Below are positions 24,857-33,144 of a stretch of DNA of 64,000 bases, in pieces. The translations under genes were made by a program, and so were the position numbers. The notes beneath the pieces were generated by a model, which was given only the letters and a program-made list of their open reading frames with translations, was not told the origin of the DNA and searched no databases. Location of the stretch: assembly GCF_014203355.1 (NCBI RefSeq), contig NZ_JACHIR010000001.1:1216038-1280037 (forward strand), given 5' to 3'. This DNA is from Kutzneria kofuensis (GTDB lineage Bacteria > Actinomycetota > Actinomycetes > Mycobacteriales > Pseudonocardiaceae). Every line of letters begins with the position of its first letter. Position 1 is the stretch's first letter.

Positions 24857-25891
24857 ATGACGTCGATCGACCGAGGACCGGCCGCCACACGACACGGCAC
24901 CGATTTCGCGGAGCTGTCCCGTGTGATCAGGCAACACGGCCTGCTCGACCGCCGGCGCCGCAGCTATTTCGTGAAGTTCGCGGTCAACGCGGCACTGCTG
25001 GCCGCGGGCTGGGCGGCGTTCGCCGTGCTAGGCTCCTCGTGGTGGCAGATCGCGACCGCGGCCTTCCTGGCTCTGGTGCACACCCAGCTCGCCTTCATCG
25101 GTCACGATGCCGGCCACAAGCAGATCTTCATCAGCAAGCGGGCCAACGACGTCATCGGCCACCTGCACGCCAGCCTGATCGGCATGAGCTACGGCTGGTG
25201 GCTGGGCAAGCACAATCGCCATCACGCCAATCCCAACCACGAGGACGAGGACCCGGACATCCAGATCTCGGTGCTGGCCTTCACCGGCGAGCAGGCCGCC
25301 GCCAAGCGCGGCGTCGTCCGCTGGCTGACCAGGTACCAGGCCGTACTGTTCTTCCCGCTGCTGACGTTGGAGGGGCTGGGCCTGCATCTGGCGGGCGTCA
25401 AGGCCGTGTGGCGGCGTCAGGTGAGGGCGTTCTGGCTGGAGGGGGCGCTGCTCGTGGCGCATGCCGCCGGCTACCTGGCGGCGGTGTTCTGGGTGCTGCC
25501 CCCGCTGCACGCGCTGGTGTTCATCGCGGTTCACCAGGGCCTGTGGGGTGTCTACATGGGATGCTCCTTCGCTCCCAACCACAAGGGCATGCCCACCGTG
25601 CCGGCCGGGCAACGGCTGGACTTCCTGCGCAAGCAGGTCCTGACCTCCCGCAACGTGCGCGGCGGCCGCGTCGTCGACTTCCTGCTGGGCGGCCTGAACT
25701 ACCAGATCGAGCACCACCTGTTCCCCAACATGCCGAGGGCGAACCTGCGCCACGCCCAACCCCTCGTACAGCAGTTCTGTGTGCGCAACGGCATTGCGTA
25801 CAGCCAGACCAGCGCCCTCGGTTCCTATCGACAGGTGCTGAGCCACCTGCACGCCATCGGCGCGCCACTGCGCCGGACGAAAGGCAAATGA
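24857..25891 (+). CDS. Membrane fatty-acid desaturase
   Basis: A 344-residue acyl-lipid desaturase with the three histidine boxes of di-iron membrane desaturases: HDAGH (83-87), KHNRHH (118-123) and QIEHHLFP near residue 285, with four or more membrane segments between. It should introduce a double bond into membrane acyl chains, raising fluidity. The QIEHH form (Gln before the box) is typical of front-end type desaturases, though no cytochrome b5 domain is fused. ATG start at 24857. The following small gene overlaps its stop (ATGA). Confidence 0.9.
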   Translation: MTSIDRGPAATRHGTDFAELSRVIRQHGLLDRRRRSYFVKFAVNAALLAAGWAAFAVLGSSWWQIATAAFLALVHTQLAFIGHDAGHKQIFISKRANDVIGHLHASLIGMSYGWWLGKHNRHHANPNHEDEDPDIQISVLAFTGEQAAAKRGVVRWLTRYQAVLFFPLLTLEGLGLHLAGVKAVWRRQVRAFWLEGALLVAHAAGYLAAVFWVLPPLHALVFIAVHQGLWGVYMGCSFAPNHKGMPTVPAGQRLDFLRKQVLTSRNVRGGRVVDFLLGGLNYQIEHHLFPNMPRANLRHAQPLVQQFCVRNGIAYSQTSALGSYRQVLSHLHAIGAPLRRTKGK

Positions 25892-26181
25892 TCATCACTC
25901 AGACGATCACAGCCGTGCCGACAGTGGACGGCCGCACGCCCGTGCACACCGTCCGGTTCAGCCATCCGGCCCCGGACGCGCCGGAGCGCCGCTGGACGGA
26001 CGTGACGCCCGGATCGCCCCGCTGCGAACCGGTGCGGTTTCTCGCGCCTCCCAGCGACGACCCGCCCACGGAAGAAGATCACCCCAAGCCGGCGATCCAT
26101 AAAGGACAGTCATCGTGGCAGCGCTCCCGTCGGGTCGGCGTGGAGTCGAAGGCACGCCCCCGGAGTGGATGGGCGGTGTAG
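25888..26181 (+). CDS. Small protein coupled to the desaturase, unknown
   Basis: A 97-residue reading whose ATG overlaps the desaturase stop codon by four bases. The first residues, IITQTITAVPTVDGRTPVHT, are unremarkable, and the rest is proline- and charge-rich with no membrane segment. No family recognised. The overlap is the only good argument that it is translated. Confidence 0.35.
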   Translation: MIITQTITAVPTVDGRTPVHTVRFSHPAPDAPERRWTDVTPGSPRCEPVRFLAPPSDDPPTEEDHPKPAIHKGQSSWQRSRRVGVESKARPRSGWAV

Positions 26182-26251
26182 CGTGAGGGTCGACGCCGTT
26201 GTCGGCGTCGACCAGCATCGGTCGCCGGCCGGCCGAGTCAGGAGAACCGAC

Positions 26252-26752
26252 ATGACGTCGGGCCCGCACAGTCGTTCCATTCCGTCGCAGCCGCTCAGGT
26301 TGCGACTCAAGCCCAAGGCACCTGCCACCGGCTACGTCGATGGCGCCTGGTGGCCGAGGACCCGCGACCTGGCCGCCGAACTGCCCGAACTGGCCGAGGT
26401 CCTGTCCGTGCGGTTGGGGCCGGTCCATCGGGTCGCGTTCGCGATGGACGCCTGGGCGCCACCGCCCGCGCGCCGCCTTCCAGTGGATGGCCGGCAGGTT
26501 CGACTGGAGGCGTTTCGCTACCAGGACAAGGACATCGTGTATGTGTCCGGGCTGGACGGCCGGCGGATCTGCCTGCTGGTGATCCCGCCGGAGGCGGGCG
26601 ACGCCGCCGGTCACGACGCGATGATGACGGCAGCGCGTCGAGGCAATGCCGACAGTCCGGTGTTGATCCTGAGCAAGGCCGGCGTTTCGGCGAAGGACGC
26701 GGTTGCCCCCAGGGCGACCAGCGGAGGGCACTCACCCGGCCAGTCGGCGTGA
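26252..26752 (+). CDS. DUF5994 family protein
   Basis: A 166-residue soluble protein of an actinobacterial family of unknown function, typically found beside ANTAR regulators. Family marks: GYVDGAWWPRTRDLAAELPE, RVAFAMDAWAPPPARRLPVD, VRLEAFRYQD and RICLLVIPPEAG. ATG at 26252 with ggaga 6-7 nt upstream. A broken second copy lies at 22652. Confidence 0.8.
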   Translation: MTSGPHSRSIPSQPLRLRLKPKAPATGYVDGAWWPRTRDLAAELPELAEVLSVRLGPVHRVAFAMDAWAPPPARRLPVDGRQVRLEAFRYQDKDIVYVSGLDGRRICLLVIPPEAGDAAGHDAMMTAARRGNADSPVLILSKAGVSAKDAVAPRATSGGHSPGQSA

Positions 26753-26929
26753 CACCGCCCCGGAATCCACAAGGGACTGTCACTGCCCCGGCCATGCCGC
26801 ATACGACACCGCCGGCGGCGCCCGTCGTGGGCAGGCCGAACGGCGGCGGCTCCGAATCAGCGTCACGCCCCGGGGCCGCTGGCGTATGAGGACCACCGGC
26901 ACTGTGACCGAGGCCCGAGGGAGTCGCAC

Positions 26930-27289
26930 ATGAGTCATGGAAATCAGGTCGGTCGCCGAGCGGGGCTGGCCATGCTGGAGCCGGCCGAGAACGTCGAGGG
27001 CGAGGACGAGTCGGACCGTGCGGACTGGCCGGAGTCCGACCCCGACTGCACGCAGGCGTTGAGCCAAGGACTCGCCGGCTATCTGGCCGCGGTCGCGACG
27101 GCGGTTGGTGTGCCCACCGAGGGCACCTCCTACGAGGTCACCGACACCGCGACCGCCTACCTTGCACTGGTCGAACGCCGGCCAGATCGACCGGGCCACG
27201 ACCTGATGCTGGTGTGGAGCGAGCATGCCGGCTGGGTGGTGTCGGTGGAAACCGAGCCGAGCGAGCGGTCGGCCCTGAACGCGCCATGA
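26930..27289 (+). CDS. DUF6292 family protein
   Basis: A 119-residue protein with the DUF6292 core: LAGYLAAVATAVGVPTEGTS, YEVTDTATAYLALVERRPDR and HDLMLVWSEHAGWVVSVETE. Function unknown; like DUF5994 it recurs in actinobacterial ANTAR neighbourhoods. ATG at 26930 with gaggga upstream. The last ten codons run into an antisense desaturase relic, so the native C-terminus may have been replaced. Confidence 0.8.
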   Translation: MSHGNQVGRRAGLAMLEPAENVEGEDESDRADWPESDPDCTQALSQGLAGYLAAVATAVGVPTEGTSYEVTDTATAYLALVERRPDRPGHDLMLVWSEHAGWVVSVETEPSERSALNAP

Positions 27290-27460
27290 GTGAGGTACCG
27301 GTGGAAGCCGATGGTCACAACGGCGAGCCCGACGTCGAGCCAACTCAGGCCCCAGCCCCACTCAACGGGAACTGCGACCGCCAGAGCCACCATCGGCGCC
27401 GCCGTGAACGCGCCCACCAACGCGACGCGGGCGCTGGACTGTTCGCCGGCGAACATCGGT
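27262..27460 (-). pseudogene. Acyl-CoA desaturase relic, N-terminal part
   Basis: Minus-strand text SSARVALVGAFTAAPMVALA, WGLSWLDVGLAVV and TIGFHRYLTHGAFRADRSLG matches the N-terminus and first histidine box (HRYLTH) of soluble-substrate (delta-9 type) acyl-CoA desaturases. A deletion removes the loop between LDVGLAVV and GFHRYLTH, and everything after the first box is gone. It overlaps the 3' end of the DUF6292 gene in antisense. Confidence 0.65.
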
Positions 27461-27776
27461 TCCGGCTCGGGACTAGAGACGCACGAACGGGAGCGGTCAC
27501 GAAACCGACCTCCGGGGGCCAAGTGGTGTCCGGCCGCCGGGTCCAGGGCGATCGCAGCGAGCTCTCACCACGAGGTACCCGCAGGACGGGGGCAGCCGCC
27601 GTGCGTACCGGCTGGGCGGCATTCGACCGGTCCCGTAGGGTGAGCCCGTACACGTGACGTGGTGACGCTCTTGGCGTGGGCCCGGACCCGCTACACCAGG
27701 AATGGCTACGAGTAGTCGATGTGGCGGAGGTGGCGCATGCCAGTCGTGCGGCTGCCGCGCACCGCGGTAGCCCCAG

Positions 27777-28493
27777 ATGAGTGACCTGGGCGATCCGGTA
27801 CGGCGAGTGCACACCGTGATCGCGGCGGTGCTGCGCGACCACGTGGGTGAGCCGGATCTGCTGGCACAGGTCTGCCGGGCCTGCGCGGATCTGCTGCCGG
27901 TGGACGGGATGTCGATCTCGGTGATGAACGACACGGACCGGCGGGAAGTGCTCTACGCCAGCGACGAGGTCAGCGCCAGGGTCGAGGCCCTCCAGTTCAG
28001 CCTCGGCGAGGGGCCCTGCTTCGAGGCCTTCGAAACCTGCATGCCGGTGCTCGTGCCGGACCTCCCCGCCGCCATCGCACCGTCATGGCCGGTCTTCGCC
28101 GCCGAGATGGCCGGTGAGCCGGTGGGCGCGATCTTCGCGTTCCCCTTGCAGACCGGCGCCATCTGCATCGGCGCGATGGACCTCTACCGCCGGCGGCCGG
28201 GCTGGCTCTCGGCGGCCGAGCTGACCACCGCGCTGGCGGTGGTCGACGTGGCGGTGATGGTCATGCTGAGCCTGCTGGCTGACGCGGACCACGGCGATTG
28301 GTGGCTCGCTCTGCCCGAGCAGCGTGAGCAGGTGCACCAGGCCGTCGGGATGCTCATCGCGGCGTTCGGGATTTCGGCGGATCAGGCGCTGGCCCGGATC
28401 CGGGGATACGCGTTCGCCGTGGGCCGTCTCGTCGACGAGGTGGCACACGACATCGTCACCCGCAGGCTCGCGCCGAAGGATCTCGACCGGTGA
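27777..28493 (+). CDS. GAF-ANTAR regulator 4 (HQAVG type)
   Basis: A 238-residue protein with GAF sensor (VDGMSISVMNDTDRREVLYA; FSLGEGPCFEAFETCMPVLV; FAFPLQTGAICIGAMDLYRR) and ANTAR domain (REQVHQAVGMLIAAFGISAD; ALARIRGYAFAVGRLVDEVA). ATG start at 27777. Very close in plan and length to regulator 2 at 18547. It is followed 74 bp later by an AKG-type regulator, the same order as in the pair 18547/19257. Confidence 0.9.
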   Translation: MSDLGDPVRRVHTVIAAVLRDHVGEPDLLAQVCRACADLLPVDGMSISVMNDTDRREVLYASDEVSARVEALQFSLGEGPCFEAFETCMPVLVPDLPAAIAPSWPVFAAEMAGEPVGAIFAFPLQTGAICIGAMDLYRRRPGWLSAAELTTALAVVDVAVMVMLSLLADADHGDWWLALPEQREQVHQAVGMLIAAFGISADQALARIRGYAFAVGRLVDEVAHDIVTRRLAPKDLDR

Positions 28494-28567
28494 ACCAGAG
28501 GGCCGCAGGGGTGAGCGAGGGCGGAACTGGCTATCCTCGATGAAGCGCACAGGAGCGGAGCGGACCC

Positions 28568-29335
28568 ATGGACAGCACGGCCCCCACTGGCACACAACGG
28601 GAATCGCATCTGCTTCAGGCCTTCGTCCAGATGGCGGACACCCTGGTCGACGACTACGACGTGGCCGACGTGCTGCACCAGTTGGTCGGCCACTGCGTGC
28701 GACTGCTGGACGCCGCCGCGGCCGGCTTGATGCTGTCCGACCAGCGTGGGAATCTGCAGGTGCTCGCCTCCTCGTCCGAACGGACTCGGCTGCTGGAACT
28801 CTTCCAGATACAGAACAACGAAGGTCCCTGCCTCGACTGCGTCCGCAGCGGTGAGTCGGTCGTGGTCGCCGACCTCACCGCTGCCACGCGGCGCTGGCCG
28901 ATGTTCGCCCCGTTGGCGGTCGGGGACGGCTTCGTCTCGGTGTCGGCCGTGCCGCTGCGGTTGCGACGGGAGACCATCGGCGCGCTGAACCTGTTCGGCC
29001 GCGAACCCAGGCCACTCAACGACCAGGACGCACGGGTCGCGCGGGCTTTGGCGGACACGGCCACCATCGGCATCCTGCAGGAGCGGGCCATCCGCCGCGG
29101 CGAAGTGCTCACCGAGCAGCTGCAGACCGCACTGAACAGCCGAATCATCATCGAGCAGGCCAAGGGCGTGCTCGCCTACGCCGGAAACCTGGAAATGGAC
29201 CAGGCGTTCGAAACCCTGCGTCGGTACGCCCGCCGTCACGGGATCCGGCTGAGCGACATCGCGCGCCAACTGGTCACCGGTGGCCTTCTGCCACAAGAAG
29301 TTCTGCCGTCATCGGACAACAGCGTCGATTCTTGA
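28568..29335 (+). CDS. GAF-ANTAR regulator 5 (AKG type)
   Basis: A 255-residue protein paralogous to regulator 3: LLQAFVQMADTLVDDYDVAD, GAF text SSSERTRLLELFQIQNNEGP and VSAVPLRLRRETIGALNLFG, and ANTAR text SRIIIEQAKGVLAYAGNLEM and AFETLRRYARRHGIRLSDIA. The GAF pocket is hydrophobic with a conserved EGPCLD; the ligand is unknown. ATG start at 28568. Confidence 0.9.
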   Translation: MDSTAPTGTQRESHLLQAFVQMADTLVDDYDVADVLHQLVGHCVRLLDAAAAGLMLSDQRGNLQVLASSSERTRLLELFQIQNNEGPCLDCVRSGESVVVADLTAATRRWPMFAPLAVGDGFVSVSAVPLRLRRETIGALNLFGREPRPLNDQDARVARALADTATIGILQERAIRRGEVLTEQLQTALNSRIIIEQAKGVLAYAGNLEMDQAFETLRRYARRHGIRLSDIARQLVTGGLLPQEVLPSSDNSVDS

Positions 29336-29602
29336 CACCCGGTTGCCGTAGACGGTTTCCGAATGCGCGTCTCGTTGTCACCCGCGACATGTAGCCGTCA
29401 GCCGCGGCTCCGGCGTGGACTGGCAATCCGCCCGCCAACCCCGGCGGCTGTCGAGCCGGGGTTCGACAGACCGGCGCCGCGTCAGGGGTGACGCCGCCTG
29501 TCGGTCGTGCCCCGACCGCATTCGGCCCCGAAGTGTCGCACTGGTCGGAGTGAGCATTGCCCGGATGCCGACGACGCGGTGTCGTGACTGTGGCCGCTTC
29601 GG

Positions 29603-29812
29603 TCAGAGCAAGCGGACCGCGGTGGCCTGCGGGCCCTTCTGGCCCGCGGTGACCTCGAACTCGACCGGCTGGTCGTCCGCGAGCCCACCGTGGTCGTAGT
29701 CCTGGATTTCGGTGTGATGCACGAACAAGTCGCGCCCGCCGTCGGAGGGAGCGATGAAACCGAACCCCTTGGCGCCGCTGGACCACTTGACAGTTCCCTG
29801 AGTCATTCTCAT
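29603..29812 (-). CDS. Cold-shock (CSD) protein
   Basis: A 69-residue cold-shock domain protein that binds single-stranded RNA/DNA. RNP1 is KGFGFI (about 15-20) and RNP2 is LFVHHTEI (about 29-36), followed by QPVEFEVTAGQKGPQATAVR. The ATG at 29812 has gaagga just upstream; the in-frame ATG at 29806 is a possible second start. It is convergent with the ANTAR gene at 28568. A longer reading to 30250 is not supported by composition. Confidence 0.92.
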   Translation of the reverse strand: MRMTQGTVKWSSGAKGFGFIAPSDGGRDLFVHHTEIQDYDHGGLADDQPVEFEVTAGQKGPQATAVRLL

Positions 29813-30568
29813 GTCCTTCGGTCGAGTGGAATGTGTTCGCCGTGCCCCTGGGCAAGCCGGACGTTGATCACCGGCACTGGGGGGACGGTCGGGTGCGCTG
29901 CGCCGGAGACATGCCCGCGCTCGGGCGGCCGAATCTGCTGGTCCGCTTCCGCCTTCGCGGCCATGGCTCGCGTGTCGTCGAACCCGACACCGAATCCCGA
30001 GGCTCGGCCCGGTCCGTATCGGCTCATGTGGGCCGCGCGGAGAAGCCGCGCGGTTCGGATCGAGGGGACCGCACCGGCTGAATGCCGGCGGCTCGCGCCC
30101 CTCCGCGGCGACGGTACCCCATCGCACCCGGGCGAGACGGGTGTGGAACGCGGTCGAGCGGTGTTTCCGGCGAATCGCCGCGTCCGGCCGGCCACGGTTC
30201 GTGCGGACCTGCCACATCACCAAGAGCCGGGCTGGCGGCATGGTTGCCACTGCCGCCAGCCCGGGATGGAACGCCAGCTACGCGGAACCCGGTCGCTCGG
30301 TGTCTCCCATGATGGGCGCCTGGGGCTTCGTCGTTGCGAAAACGGTCAGCCGTGGCGGCTCGATGCCCGCAAGGGACATGGTGAAGACCATCCGAGGCGG
30401 GCAACCCGACGTCATGTCGACGCTCCCGTCCCTGGTCGGACAGGTCCGGCCAGCCTGGTCGCCGAGGACGCCACCGGCAGGGGTACCGGCATGCGAAAAG
30501 CTCTCGACACCGTTCACGGTACCCCACATCCGGCTGTCGCGCGGCACGTCAGGGAGTACCGTCGCGAC
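29813..30568. other. Long leader or gene-free stretch
   Basis: About 750 bp without a supportable gene. The part next to 29812 should contain the cold-shock gene's promoter and untranslated leader, which in this family is often long and structured. Readings around 30120-30250 (for example NAVERCFRRIAASGRPRFVR) have a faint transposase-like look but not enough to call. Confidence 0.35.
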
Positions 30569-30796
30569 ATGACGGATGAGGCGGGCGGACCGGTGCTCGG
30601 TCCGACGCTGGCCGAGTGGGTCAAGGCCAGGGAAGAGACGCTACGACACCTGTTGGCCGGCACCCCGCCCGTCGACGAGAGATGGGTGCAGCACCTGGCC
30701 GACCTGTTGGCGACCGAGCGATCGTGGCAGGACCAGTACACCGAACTGATCGCCCTTGGCCGCGCCGGCGGCTCGTTTCCGTCCTCGCAGCGCTGA
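30569..30796 (+). CDS. Small uncharacterised protein
   Basis: A 75-residue reading, MTDEAGGPVLGPTLAEWVKA then REETLRHLLAGTPPVDERWV and QHLADLLATERSWQDQYTEL, acidic and helical. ATG at 30569 with ggag rather far upstream. No family recognised. Composition and clean helix pattern favour a real gene. Confidence 0.5.
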   Translation: MTDEAGGPVLGPTLAEWVKAREETLRHLLAGTPPVDERWVQHLADLLATERSWQDQYTELIALGRAGGSFPSSQR

Positions 30797-31209
30797 CCGA
30801 CCCTACCTGAGGGAACCGGTGGCACGACGGCGAACCCAGGCCAGTCAGCGGGTCCCACGTCGTCCGGCAAGCTGCCGGCAAGCGTTGCGTCTGCCTCGGC
30901 GAAAGCCTTGGTGCGGACGGTCATGCCGTCAGCGCCGGAGTTCCGTGCCCCAACTCGCAGCAGCCTCCGGGAACCCTGGACACGGCGCCAAGCTTGTCCA
31001 CAATGGGCGATCAGCTCCGCTACGACCGAGCTGGTGGTTCAGCGCCTCGTCCATGCCGGTGAACCGGCGAGTTGCCTGGGCGGCAACACCAGGTGCGCGG
31101 CAACCTCCCGAGACAGGATGAGAACACGCTGATTCCACGCATATGTCGGTCGAACCTGGGTACCCGACCGTTCTTGCGCGAATCGTGACCAGCCCGTCCG
31201 GCGCGACTC
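30797..31209. other. Intergenic stretch, nothing identified
   Basis: About 410 bp upstream of the RsbW-like gene. It is slightly less GC-rich toward the right, as expected of a promoter region, but no clear elements are seen. Confidence 0.35.
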
Positions 31210-31713
31210 GTGACCAGAGTGTCGCGCGAACTGGAGACGCATGTGGCTCCCTCGGCCCCCGGCGATGACGTCGACCGTCCTCCCGACACGCATGTGGTGC
31301 CGGACCTGGGGCGGACCGACGTGCCGACCAATGCCACCGCCCTGGCCGAGGCCCGCGAGCAGTTGGTGGCATGGGCCAGCACGGCCGGGTTGGACGCCGA
31401 GCAGATCGAGGACGTCGCGTTGGCCACCTACGAGGCGATGGCCAACGTCGTGGACCATGCCTACGACCAACCGGGCGGCGTGTTCGACCTGCACGCCTGC
31501 CGACACGACGACCAGGTGACCGTCACAGTGGCCGACAATGGCCGGTGGAAATCCCCGGTGTGCGGAAAGCAATCCTGGCGCGGTCGTGGGCTCCTGATCA
31601 TCGAACGGATCTCGTGCGAGTTCGAACTGACCAGACACGCGCGCGGCACCGTGGTGACCATGAGCTGGTCGGTCCTCGTCGACGAGTCACATCCGCAGCC
31701 GACCAGGCCCTGA
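31210..31713 (+). CDS. RsbW-like ATP-binding anti-sigma/kinase protein
   Basis: A 167-residue GHKL-type ATPase of the anti-sigma-factor kinase family (HATPase_c_2). The N-box lies in LATYEAMANVVDHAY (E and N about residues 75-79), the G1 box in VTVTVADNGRW and the G2 region in SWRGRGLLIIERIS. Such proteins hold a sigma factor or phosphorylate an anti-anti-sigma protein. No STAS partner or SigB-type sigma is in the window. GTG start at 31210; an in-frame GTG at 31219 is possible. Confidence 0.85.
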   Translation: MTRVSRELETHVAPSAPGDDVDRPPDTHVVPDLGRTDVPTNATALAEAREQLVAWASTAGLDAEQIEDVALATYEAMANVVDHAYDQPGGVFDLHACRHDDQVTVTVADNGRWKSPVCGKQSWRGRGLLIIERISCEFELTRHARGTVVTMSWSVLVDESHPQPTRP

Positions 31714-32110
31714 CCGCGCCATGGCCACGGTGCGGCAGGCTCGGGCCATCGCACTTGACTCGCTCTGGTCCCCGCCGTCGGGGCCACGGGTCCGACGGGT
31801 GCTCGGTCCCCAGGAGTGGATCGGCACTCGCAGTTGCCTTCTGCGACCGCGAAGTTGAGCGATCGAGCCCCGGCGCCCCTGGTACCCGGTGGGGACGGAA
31901 GGTATCGTTCGCGGTGCATCGTGAGGCCACCGAGGCCGCGAGGAATCGGTCGTGACGGGGCCTCGGACGGGGCTACCAGGATTCGAGGCGAGCAGCGCTC
32001 CCCCATCAGCGGGCATGACATGGCCTCCCTATGAGGTCACTGCGCTTCTGCCTCACCTGGGCATCGTGTCCACAGCCACAGAGGCGGGACCGATCGGACG
32101 GCGGCCGACA
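31714..32110. other. Intergenic stretch or extended 5' end of the next gene
   Basis: About 400 bp. The reading frame of the following ANTAR gene stays open back to 31952, and an in-frame ATG at 32018 would add 31 residues. I see no ribosome site that decides between starts. Nothing else identified. Confidence 0.35.
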
Positions 32111-32848
32111 ATGCCTGCCACGGAACGGGAAGTGCGCGTTGCCGAGGCCGTGCTCGGCCTCGCTCGCCGCGCCGCGGACGTCGATGTCCTGGATCTGCTC
32201 TACGACCTGACCGACCAGGTGCTCGCCATGCTGGCGGTGCAAGGCACCGGGATCACCATCGTTGACACCCGCGGCTCGGTGCGGCATGTCACCGCGTCCG
32301 ACGAATGCTGCCGCTACTTGGAGGAAATCCAGATCGAGCTGGGCGAGGGCCCCTGCCTGGACAGTGCCCGCAGCAACAGTCTCCTTGGCCCGGTCGCGTT
32401 CGGAGACGGCAGCCCAGGCGCGACGCGCTGGCCCCGGTTCGCCGCCCACACCCGTGCGGAGGGCGTGGTCGCCATCTCGGCCGTCCCGCTACGCGTGTCC
32501 GGGACCACCATCGGTGCGCTCAACCTGATCAACACCAGGCCGCCGGTGATCACCAGCCTGGATCTGGACGTCGCACAAGCTCTCGCCAGCGCCGCCACCG
32601 CCGGTTTCCTGAACCAGCACCGACCACTCGACCAGGAGGAACTCGTCGATCAGCTCCGGGAAGCCCTCAACAACCGCATCACCATCGAGCAAGCCAAGGG
32701 AGTCCTCTCCGAGCGCTTCCACATCTCCGTGGACGAAGCGTTCGCCCTCCTCCGTGGTCACGCCCGCACCCTGCGATTGCCGTTGAAGGACCTGGCCATC
32801 GAACTTGCCAAGGGGCGCGGGCCCAGCGAGCTGAATCCCGCGCGCTGA
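32111..32848 (+). CDS. GAF-ANTAR regulator 6 (AKG type)
   Basis: A 245-residue protein: helix VAEAVLGLARRAADVDVLDL, GAF domain (TGITIVDTRGSVRHVTASDE; IELGEGPCLDSARSNSLLGP; ISAVPLRVSGTTIGALNLIN) and ANTAR domain (NRITIEQAKGVLSERFHISV; AFALLRGHARTLRLPLKDLA). It is the sixth ANTAR protein within 15.4 kb. The start at 32111 is chosen from family length; upstream in-frame starts exist. Confidence 0.88.
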   Translation: MPATEREVRVAEAVLGLARRAADVDVLDLLYDLTDQVLAMLAVQGTGITIVDTRGSVRHVTASDECCRYLEEIQIELGEGPCLDSARSNSLLGPVAFGDGSPGATRWPRFAAHTRAEGVVAISAVPLRVSGTTIGALNLINTRPPVITSLDLDVAQALASAATAGFLNQHRPLDQEELVDQLREALNNRITIEQAKGVLSERFHISVDEAFALLRGHARTLRLPLKDLAIELAKGRGPSELNPAR

Positions 32849-33144
32849 CCAGGCAGCCCAGCACCGCCGAGCCCGTGCGTGCCGAGAACAGATCCATGCC
32901 GGTCGAGCAGGGCATGCCATTGGTCGTCCACGGCCTCCTGACCACACCCCCCATCCGAAGAGGTCATGTCGCTTTTGGCTCCAGCGGGTTTTCCCGGCAG
33001 GTCCAGCCGCCATCCTGCTCCCACCGCTGCTGGAGGGGCCTGCGGCGTCTCCTCGATCATCTGCTCGGTGATGTGCGAGTAGTGGAAGGGCCCGACTGCG
33101 CCAGCTGACGGCTCGCGCCGCCACGCCAAGGCCTGGGGTCGGGG

